Shown one piece after another: positions 1 to 6,347 of a stretch of 64,000 nucleotides of DNA; within the stretch, counting starts at the first letter, position 1, and the number at the start of each line of letters is the position of its first letter. The stretch comes from Anaerolineaceae bacterium UBA4890 (lineage in GTDB: Bacteria > Chloroflexota > Anaerolineae > Anaerolineales > Anaerolineaceae): the NCBI GenBank assembly GCA_002399085.1, contig DHCY01000039.1, positions 26,338-90,337 on the forward strand, in the 5' to 3' direction. The position numbers and the translations under genes were made by a program. The notes beneath the pieces are model-generated. The model was not told the origin of the DNA. It made no database searches and saw only the letters and a program-made list of their open reading frames with translations.

Positions 1-746
1 ACTTTCTTTGCAGCGATCATGCCGGCAATATGAGAAATATCTGCCAGCAACCAGGCGCCGACTTCGTCTGCGATCTCGCGGAATTTCAGCCAGTCAGGGA
101 TCCAGGGGTAAGAAGTGTAGCCGGCGATGATGATCTTAGGTCGGGCTTCCTTGGCAATTCTGAGAATTTCGTCATAATCCAACCGTTCGGTTTTTGGATC
201 AACCGTGTAGTGGTGGGCGTTGTAAACCAGCCCTGAACGGTTGACTGGTGAGCCATGGGTCAGGTGACCGCCGTGCAGCAGGTCCATCCCTAAAATGGAA
301 TCTCCGGGTTTAATCAGTGCCGTATAGATGGCGGTGTTGGCTGGTGCCCCTGAGAGAGGTTGAACGTTGACCCACAGGTCATCCGGAATAAGGTCGTTGG
401 CGGCGAAAAGCTCAGCCGCGCGGCGGCGTGCCAGCGCTTCGACCATGTCGACATACTCGACACCCTTGTAGTAACGAGCGTCACTGTGACGGCGATAGCG
501 ACCCAGCTGCAGCGCGTAGTCCATGATGGTGTCTTCGTCCTGGTAACGCGTTTCTGGGCGGGGGTAGCCTTCGGCGTAGATGTTTGTGAAAGGCGAACCC
601 AGCAGGTCGCGTACTGCTTTTGGAGCGATGCTTTCACTCGGAATCATGATCAGACGCCTTGCCTGGCGTTCAGTTTCAAAATCTACCAGACCTTTCACAT
701 TGGGGTCATAAACTTCTATATCTTTTTCAAACAGATAGTCACTCAT
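1..746 (-). CDS. glyA: Serine hydroxymethyltransferase, N-terminal part (rest beyond window start)
   Basis: This is the first 248 codons of a PLP enzyme that interconverts serine and glycine while loading tetrahydrofolate with a one-carbon unit. The reading frame stays open to the window edge. Recognisable family segments are IPSESIAPKAVRDLLGS, IYAEGYP, RYYKGVEYVD, LSGAPANTAIYTAL and GGHLTHGSPVN; the PLP lysine lies outside the window. The ATG at 746-744 follows GAGGTAATTTT, a fair ribosome site. Oddity: about 28 extra residues sit between EGYP and RYYKG compared with the E. coli enzyme. Identity is certain; the insert is discussed in the findings. Confidence 0.95.
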   Translation of the reverse strand, partial: MSDYLFEKDIEVYDPNVKGLVDFETERQARRLIMIPSESIAPKAVRDLLGSPFTNIYAEGYPRPETRYQDEDTIMDYALQLGRYRRHSDARYYKGVEYVDMVEALARRRAAELFAANDLIPDDLWVNVQPLSGAPANTAIYTALIKPGDSILGMDLLHGGHLTHGSPVNRSGLVYNAHHYTVDPKTERLDYDEILRIAKEARPKIIIAGYTSYPWIPDWLKFREIADEVGAWLLADISHIAGMIAAKK

Positions 747-919
747 AAAATTACCTCAAGGAATAATTTTCTCTCTGCCAGCGGGCAGAGGTGTAGTTGT
801 GGACTGGATTAACCAGAGGAAGAAGGGTATTAAAACCGCACGATAAACCGTCGGCTACAGAGACGCAACTGTAGTCATTGTCGAAGTTCACTGCTAAGTT
901 CGCCATCATTAGTATTGTA
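747..919 (-). promoter_or_regulatory. Long structured 5' leader of glyA with a -10 box
   Basis: On the minus strand a TACAAT box (919-914) lies about 165 nt before the glyA start, so the leader would be long. It can form at least three local hairpins: CTACAG/CTGTAG, CCGACG/CGTGCGG, and a 7-bp stem CTCTGCC/GGCAGAG with a 4-nt loop shortly before the ribosome site. I tried the ZTP, THF and glycine riboswitch patterns by eye and could not fit any, so the leader class is unknown. The -35 is weak. Confidence 0.35.
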
Positions 920-999
920 CCTTATTAAGCATCGCAAACAGCGGAAAAATGCCTGCAAAACAGGGCTTTTCCAAGCGCATGGGTTGCTTAAGCCTGTAC

Positions 1000-1005
1000 T
1001 ATAAT
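1000..1005 (+). promoter_or_regulatory. -10 box directly upstream of the ECF sigma gene
   Basis: A perfect TATAAT ends 6 nt before the ATG at 1012. Transcription would begin at or next to the start codon, so the mRNA may be leaderless. No good -35 at 16-18 nt spacing is visible and there is no Shine-Dalgarno in front of the ATG. Confidence 0.45.
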
Positions 1006-1011
1006 CAGGGA

Positions 1012-1590
1012 ATGACAGAAGAAAACACCAATTTGAGCGAAGAAGTAGATTTGATTAATGCCGCCAAAACTGATCCGGAGGCGTTTGGACAGCTCTACGA
1101 ACGCTATGTGGAACGGATCTACAACTATATTTACTTCAAAGTAGGTTCCGTGAAAGACGCTGAAGACCTGACGGCAAAGGTTTTCTTCAAAGCGCTGAAG
1201 AGCGTTGGCGGTTATCGCCATATGGGACTGCCTTTTTCAGCCTGGTTGTACCGAATAGCCCACAATTTGGTTGCGAATTTTCATAGAGATCGCTCCAGAA
1301 TCCAGGAAATCTCGATCGAAAACCTGGTTTTGGAAGATCGAAGCCACTCCAGCGCGCCTGAAAATCTGATGGAAGCAAAACAGGAAAGCGCGTTTCTATT
1401 GCGCCTGGTGAACGACCTTTCACCCCAAAAACGGGAGTTGGTTATTCTCAAACATGTGCACAGGCTCTCTAATGAGGAAATTGGGAAAATTTTTGGCAAG
1501 ACCGAAGGGGCGATCAAGAGTTTGTACCATCGCACACTGGTGGAATTGAAGGAACGGGCAAAAAATAACGACGAAACGCGTATCCTCTGA
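1012..1590 (+). CDS. ECF-type RNA polymerase sigma factor
   Basis: A 192-residue group 4 sigma factor that would direct RNA polymerase to a dedicated regulon. Region 2 is at about residues 15-85 (FGQLYERYVERIYNYIYFKV, then AEDLTAKVF and WLYRIAHNLVANFHRD). Region 4 is at about 130-185 (LSPQKRELVILKHVHRLSNE followed by a helix-turn-helix with IGKIFGKTEGAIKSLYHR). The frame is open upstream to an ATG at 949, but the family alignment and the TATAAT box just before 1012 favour the start MTEENTNLSEE. The next gene, 37 nt downstream, encodes a tiny one-TM protein that may be its membrane partner. Family certain, target genes unknown. Confidence 0.92.
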   Translation: MTEENTNLSEEVDLINAAKTDPEAFGQLYERYVERIYNYIYFKVGSVKDAEDLTAKVFFKALKSVGGYRHMGLPFSAWLYRIAHNLVANFHRDRSRIQEISIENLVLEDRSHSSAPENLMEAKQESAFLLRLVNDLSPQKRELVILKHVHRLSNEEIGKIFGKTEGAIKSLYHRTLVELKERAKNNDETRIL

Positions 1591-1627
1591 ACCTTTGGAG
1601 GGTTTACTATTGCAAGGAGGAGGACGA

Positions 1628-1882
1628 ATGACTGCTACTGAAGATATAGATCTTGATCTGAATAGATTTGAACAACGGCTTGCAATGCAACTTGAAAACT
1701 ACGCCCCTGACAGCCATTTTGTGCAGGATTTGAAGGCTCGACTGGTTACTTCGAAAGTGTTCAACCGACGGCGCGAGATTGGTGCCATTGTTGTCGCCAG
1801 CCTTTCACTGATATTTGTTGCTACGCTCGCCTTCTACTTTGGCATGCTCCTCCACCGAGCCAAAAAGAAAATTTCACGGTAG
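1628..1882 (+). CDS. Small single-pass membrane protein next to sigma factor
   Basis: An 84-residue protein with an acidic soluble N-terminus (residues 1-50), one hydrophobic segment at about 52-74 (IGAIVVASLSLIFVATLAFY) and a short basic tail. The start is set by AGGAGG at 1615-1620, 7 nt before the ATG. It lies 37 nt after the ECF sigma gene on the same strand and is probably co-transcribed. Position and topology resemble a membrane anti-sigma factor, but it is much shorter than usual and lacks the HxxxCxxC zinc signature, so that role is only inferred. It belongs to no family I recognise. Confidence 0.75.
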   Translation: MTATEDIDLDLNRFEQRLAMQLENYAPDSHFVQDLKARLVTSKVFNRRREIGAIVVASLSLIFVATLAFYFGMLLHRAKKKISR

Positions 1883-2004
1883 AAGTTTATTCCTTCTTTC
1901 ATCATTGTTTTCTGAATTGATTTGGGTCAGATTGCCACTATGAGGGACGGCTTCCAAACCTTAACAAACGGGCGGTGTCCCAGACCCGCCTAGGCCTCAC
2001 ACAC

Positions 2005-2031
2005 GAAAAAGAGCGGTTTACAACCGCTCTT
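2005..2031 (-). terminator. Rho-independent terminator of the DUF4870 gene
   Basis: On the minus strand a 10-bp stem (2009-2018 with 2022-2031, arms AAGAGCGGTT/AACCGCTCTT, 3-nt loop) is followed by a run of five T. It lies 24 nt after the stop of the minus-strand gene at 2055. The plus-strand side has no T tract. Confidence 0.85.
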
Positions 2032-2054
2032 CATCTGTTAAAAATTACAAATTC

Positions 2055-2549
2055 TTACCCTTCGTAGGTGTCACGTACCCAGTCGCCCACCATCCAATAT
2101 TTGAAATCACGGTGGTGATAGGTGTCGACTGCCGCTACAATTGCGTAGATCAGGGCGCCGATCGGAACCAGGCTTAGCAGCAGGGCGATGGGGAAGCCAC
2201 ACAGACCGACCAGAACCACAGTCAGGATAGCCGAAAGCGCCCAGGCGATGCCAGCCAGGATAGCAGCACCAAAGAAAAACACACCCTGGAAGATTAAGGC
2301 TTGCAGACTTTGGTAGGCAACGTAACGCGAACGGTCTTTATAAGCAAAGTAAATGATCAGAGGAGGCAAAATCCCCAGCAAACCTGTAAACAGGTTCAGG
2401 AAGATACCCAAATGAGCGAACATAGCTAAGGTGCTCTCTTCGGAATGTGAGAGACCAGGTTGGGCATTGAAAACCGGATCTGGAGATCCATCGCTTTGAG
2501 CATCGATAATCACCGGTTCGGGGTCAATAAAATCGTTTTGATCAGTCAT
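2055..2549 (-). CDS. DUF4870-family membrane protein
   Basis: A 164-residue integral membrane protein of unknown function. An acidic, proline-rich N-terminus of about 40 residues precedes a DUF4870-like core: a helix with TLAMFAHLGIFLNLFTGLLG, a short loop with the typical KDRSRYVAYQSLQAL motif, two long hydrophobic helices, and a C-terminal DTYHHRDFKYWMVGDWVRD. The start MTDQND is preferred over an ATG 30 nt upstream because GTGAGG lies 5 nt in front of it. It is a single-gene unit ending in the terminator at 2005-2031. No role can be given from context. Confidence 0.8.
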   Translation of the reverse strand: MTDQNDFIDPEPVIIDAQSDGSPDPVFNAQPGLSHSEESTLAMFAHLGIFLNLFTGLLGILPPLIIYFAYKDRSRYVAYQSLQALIFQGVFFFGAAILAGIAWALSAILTVVLVGLCGFPIALLLSLVPIGALIYAIVAAVDTYHHRDFKYWMVGDWVRDTYEG

Positions 2550-2687
2550 GGAAACCTCACTTTCGCTTGATGGTAACAATTATAAACCAAGTTGATTGAG
2601 GCGTTCAATAAGGTTGTCATCTGGAAAAGATTTAACATATCAATCATCAAAAATGTCCTGTTTCTTTCACAACAAAATTGCTTATGA

Positions 2688-2693
2688 TAAAAT
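2688..2693 (+). promoter_or_regulatory. -10 box of fmt, possibly leaderless
   Basis: TAAAAT ends 6 nt before the fmt ATG, and the overlapping TATGAT (2683-2688) is an alternative. No Shine-Dalgarno sequence lies between box and start codon. The arrangement copies that of the sigma factor gene at 1000-1012. Confidence 0.4.
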
Positions 2694-2699
2694 CCCATT

Positions 2700-3620
2700 A
2701 TGTCTGTGAGAGTTGTATTTATGGGTTCGCCCGATTTTGCACTTCCAACCCTGGAAGAGCTGCATCGTCATTACCAGGTGGTCGGTGTGGTCACTCAGCC
2801 AGACCGACCGGCGGGTCGTGGACGCAAGGAACAACAATCCGAGGTCAAAAAGCTTGCCCTCAAACTGGGTTTACCAATTTTTCAACCGCAATCACTGCGA
2901 AAATTATCGGCAGTTACCCGACTTGCTGAATGGAAACCCGATTTGATCGTTGTTGCGGCATACGGGCAGATTTTGCCTAAAGCAGTCCTGGAGATGCCCA
3001 CCAAAGGCTGCATCAACGTGCATGCTTCACTGCTGCCTGCCTGGCGTGGGGCTTCCCCGATCCAGGCAGCAATCGTCAATGGTGATGAGAAGAGTGGTGT
3101 GACCATCATGCTCATGGATGAGGGCATGGACACCGGCGGGATTCTGGCGCAGCGCTCGGTTCCAATCAGACCGGGCACAACGGCACCAGAGCTCTCTGAC
3201 CAATTGGCGCATTTGGGTGCACGCACGCTGATATCAATTCTACCTTCCTACCTACGGGGCTCTTTGGGGGCAATCCCTCAAGACGAATCACGAAAAAGCT
3301 ATGCGCCCAAGCTGACCAAGCACGACGGTTTACTGGATTTCAGTCTCCCGGCTCAGGTTTTATTGAACCAGGTGAACGCCTATCAGCCCTGGCCATGCGC
3401 TGTGTATGAATGGCAGGGCAAACGCCTGAAGATCATCGAAGCCCACGTCCACCCAACCTTCGAATGCGACCCCAGGGGACGGTTTGTAATCAACGGTCTG
3501 CCCGCGGTATGTACTGGCGATGGTTTGCTGGTGCTCGATACGGTGCAGCCGGAGGGAAAGAAACCTATGCCGGGAAAGGCATTTCTCAACGGTCAACCCG
3601 ATTGGCTGGAAAACGAGTAA
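2700..3620 (+). CDS. fmt: Methionyl-tRNA formyltransferase
   Basis: A 306-residue enzyme that formylates initiator Met-tRNA using 10-formyl-tetrahydrofolate. The N-terminal Rossmann-like formyltransferase domain (1-205) has the start VVFMGSPDFALPTLEEL, the basic loop TQPDRPAGRGRK, and the catalytic segment NVHASLLPAWRGASPIQAA near residues 106-124, followed by GVTIMLMDEGMDTG. A C-terminal OB-like tRNA-binding domain follows (LLNQVNAYQPWPCAVYEW to the end). Length is normal. It stands alone here; def and the usual partners are not adjacent. No Shine-Dalgarno is seen, so the mRNA may be leaderless. Confidence 0.97.
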   Translation: MSVRVVFMGSPDFALPTLEELHRHYQVVGVVTQPDRPAGRGRKEQQSEVKKLALKLGLPIFQPQSLRKLSAVTRLAEWKPDLIVVAAYGQILPKAVLEMPTKGCINVHASLLPAWRGASPIQAAIVNGDEKSGVTIMLMDEGMDTGGILAQRSVPIRPGTTAPELSDQLAHLGARTLISILPSYLRGSLGAIPQDESRKSYAPKLTKHDGLLDFSLPAQVLLNQVNAYQPWPCAVYEWQGKRLKIIEAHVHPTFECDPRGRFVINGLPAVCTGDGLLVLDTVQPEGKKPMPGKAFLNGQPDWLENE

Positions 3621-3713
3621 TCCCTGCTTAAGTACATGCCCGGCGGGGATGCCGGCACGATCGAATCAAGGTAGGGGCGATGCCTGCGTCGCCCATGCTG
3701 GTTATATGGAGTA

Positions 3714-3760
3714 GAGACCTACGGTCAAAACGCGTGCTCGGTGAGGACACCGGCACGATC
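3714..3760 (-). repeat. Inverted single copy of the 61-bp intergenic repeat
   Basis: Read on the minus strand, these 47 bp match the unit of the tandem array at 26386-26559 at 43 of 47 positions by hand alignment: GATCGTGCCGGTGTCC, TCACCG, GCACG, TTTGACCG, AGGTCTC. It lies between the convergent fmt and mutS genes. The same gap also holds GATGCCGGCACGATC (3647-3661) and a small GGGCGA/TCGCCC hairpin at about 3675-3694. Confidence 0.8.
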
Positions 3761-3767
3761 GGGTCGA

Positions 3768-6341
3768 TCACTCTTTTTCAGAAAAGAAGGCTTTCTTCCA
3801 CTCGTAAAGCTTGTTCAATGCCTGGATTGGGGTGAGGGATTCAAGGTCGAGGTTTTTAAATGCATCCATCAACGGATTGTTTTCCGGGAATAAACGCAAC
3901 TGCTCTTTTTCCTCATTCACTGTAGGTAAGGTTGTACCGGAGCTGGCTTCCAGCTGCTTCAGAATCTCGTTTGCACGCGCAATCACAGGCGCGGGCAGTC
4001 CCGCCATCTGGGCAACATGGATGCCATAAGAGCGGTCTGCCGCACCCGGCACAATTTTGTGCAGAAAGATCACCTGCTCATCGGCTTCGGTGACCGCCAC
4101 GTTATAGTTGTGCACCCCCGGGAAGAGCTCTGCCAGCTCGGTAAGTTCGTGGTAATGCGTGGCGAAGAGTGTGTAAGGCTTCAATTTCGGATGGCTGTGA
4201 AGGTACTCAATAATCGCCCAGGCAATCGAGAGTCCGTCATAAGTGCTGGTGCCGCGCCCAATTTCGTCCAAAATCAATAAACTGCGCGGAGTGGCGTTAT
4301 TCAAAATATTGGCGGTTTCGAGCATCTCCACCATGAAGGTCGACTGCCCGGCGTGAATGGCATCCTGAGCGCCAATGCGTGTGAACACCCTATCGACAAC
4401 CCCGATTTCAGCCTGGTCTGCCGGCACAAAACTACCGATCTGTGCCATAAGGACGATCAGAACTACCTGGCGCAAAAAGGTGGATTTACCACTCATGTTC
4501 GGTCCGGTGATCAGCCGGATGATCTCGCCCTGTTCAAAAACCGTGTCGTTGGCGATGTAGCGATTGCGCCCGGTGAGCTGCTCCACAACCGGATGTCGAC
4601 CAGCCAGGATGCTGATGCCTTTTTCTTGATTCAGAATGGGTCGCGTGTATTTATTCAAAGCTGCCACTTCAGCCAGCGAGAGCAGGCAGTCCACTCTGGC
4701 GATGCTGCGGGCAGTCTCCAGCAGTTCTGCGCCCGATTTTGCCAACTGAGCAACCACCTGCAGAAAGATTTTTACCTCGATCTCGTGAATTTGGGTCTCA
4801 GCGTTGAGCACCAGCGATTCATATTCCTTCAATTCGGGGGTAATGAAGCGTTCGCTGTTGACAAGTGTTTGCTTGCGGATGTATTCTTCGGGTGCCCGCT
4901 CTGCCAATCCGCGGGAAATTTCGATGTAATACCCGAAAACCTTGTTAAAACCGACTTTGAGTGTCTTCAGACCCGTGCGCTGGCGTTCGGAAGACTCGAG
5001 CGAGTTGATCCATTCACGGGCATGGGCAGAAGAAGAAACCACTCCATCCAGTTCATCTGAGAATCCGGGGCGGATCAGACCGATTGTGTTAAGTGTGGCG
5101 GGTGGTTCGTCGCTGATCGCCCTTTCCAGCAAATCCAGCTCGTTTTCAAAAGTCTGCCAACCCTTCAGAACTGGTGTTAATGCAGGATGGTCATGCTCAA
5201 GCAGACCCATCAAAGCCGGCAAGGCTGCCAGGTCTTCGCGCAGTGCCACCAGGTCGTTGGGGCGGGCAGAGCCGTTCACCAGCCGGTTGACCAACCGTTC
5301 AAGATCATGCAACTGTTTGAGCGTTTCCGCGATTTGCTTGCGCTCCACCCCGTGGTCATAAAAATAGGCGACTGCATCCAGACGTTGGTCGATCTTCTCG
5401 ATGTCCAGCAGAGGCTTATTCACCCAATTTCGCAGCAGGCGTTTACCCATGGCTGTCTGAGTTTTATCCAGTATTGAAAGCAGTGAACCATCGGTTTTGC
5501 CATCGCGCAAGGTTTCGGTCAGTTCAAGATTTCGACGGGTCTCGGCGTCCAGAACCATGAAATCAGAAAGACTATAGGTGCTGAAAGACAACGCAATGTC
5601 AAGTAAGCCTTTTTGCGTCTCTCTCAGAAATTTAAGTAAAGCGCCAGTGGCACGTACAGCCAGCGGGTAGGGCTTGAGTCCCAAACCTTCCAGGTTGCTC
5701 ACGCGAAACTGGCTCTTAATCAACTCCTGGGCACGACCTGGTTCAAAATACCAGTTGGGGATGCGCGTAAGGTTATAACCAGGAATTTCTTTTTCATCCG
5801 CATTTTCTGAAAAAAGCAATTCAGCTGGGCGCAATCTTTCCAATTCAGCCCGCAGCATGACTTCCACATTACCGCCTGATAGTTCGGTGGCAGAAAGCTC
5901 ACCTGTAGAAATGTCTACGTAAGCCAGTCCGGCTTTGCCATCCTGCAGGTAATGACATGCCAGGTAGTTGTTACGACCGCTGGGCAGCAGATTTGGCTCC
6001 ACCACTGTTCCGGGCGTGACCACTCTGATCACCTCACGCGGGAAGAGCCCCTTGTCGGGCTGATCGCCAACCTGTTCGCAAATAGCGACATGATAGCCTT
6101 TTTCAATCAGGCGACCCAGGTAGTTATCGACAGCGTGAAAAGGGATGCCCGCCATGGGCACGCGCACACCCTTGGCTACCGGACGCGAAGTCAGGACGAT
6201 ATCGAGCGCTTCGGCTGTTTTGCGAGCGTCGTCATCGAAGGTTTCATAAAAATCGCCCAGCCGAAAAAACACGATCGCATCCGGATATTCCTTCTTGATC
6301 TCCAGGTATTGCTGTCGTAGGGGTGTGATCGTTTCTGCCAT
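3768..6341 (-). CDS. mutS: DNA mismatch repair protein MutS
   Basis: An 857-residue MutS1 protein that recognises mismatches and small loops and starts repair. The mismatch-reading motif is present (F31-Y32-E33 within FRLGDFYETFDDD), then connector, lever and clamp domains, and a C-terminal ATPase with Walker A GPNMSGKST near residue 615, LILDEIGRGTSTYDG (Walker B) and FATHYHELTELA. Length and domain order are normal. It starts 6 nt after the alaS stop, so the two are almost certainly one transcript. No mutL occurs in the window. The start ATG at 6341 fits the family N-terminus. Confidence 0.98.
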   Translation of the reverse strand: MAETITPLRQQYLEIKKEYPDAIVFFRLGDFYETFDDDARKTAEALDIVLTSRPVAKGVRVPMAGIPFHAVDNYLGRLIEKGYHVAICEQVGDQPDKGLFPREVIRVVTPGTVVEPNLLPSGRNNYLACHYLQDGKAGLAYVDISTGELSATELSGGNVEVMLRAELERLRPAELLFSENADEKEIPGYNLTRIPNWYFEPGRAQELIKSQFRVSNLEGLGLKPYPLAVRATGALLKFLRETQKGLLDIALSFSTYSLSDFMVLDAETRRNLELTETLRDGKTDGSLLSILDKTQTAMGKRLLRNWVNKPLLDIEKIDQRLDAVAYFYDHGVERKQIAETLKQLHDLERLVNRLVNGSARPNDLVALREDLAALPALMGLLEHDHPALTPVLKGWQTFENELDLLERAISDEPPATLNTIGLIRPGFSDELDGVVSSSAHAREWINSLESSERQRTGLKTLKVGFNKVFGYYIEISRGLAERAPEEYIRKQTLVNSERFITPELKEYESLVLNAETQIHEIEVKIFLQVVAQLAKSGAELLETARSIARVDCLLSLAEVAALNKYTRPILNQEKGISILAGRHPVVEQLTGRNRYIANDTVFEQGEIIRLITGPNMSGKSTFLRQVVLIVLMAQIGSFVPADQAEIGVVDRVFTRIGAQDAIHAGQSTFMVEMLETANILNNATPRSLLILDEIGRGTSTYDGLSIAWAIIEYLHSHPKLKPYTLFATHYHELTELAELFPGVHNYNVAVTEADEQVIFLHKIVPGAADRSYGIHVAQMAGLPAPVIARANEILKQLEASSGTTLPTVNEEKEQLRLFPENNPLMDAFKNLDLESLTPIQALNKLYEWKKAFFSEKE

Positions 6342-6347
6342 TTGTAT

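Noticed and set aside
4353..5060. 235-codon plus-strand frame inside mutS
   Set aside because: Antisense to a well-conserved gene and without its own ribosome site.
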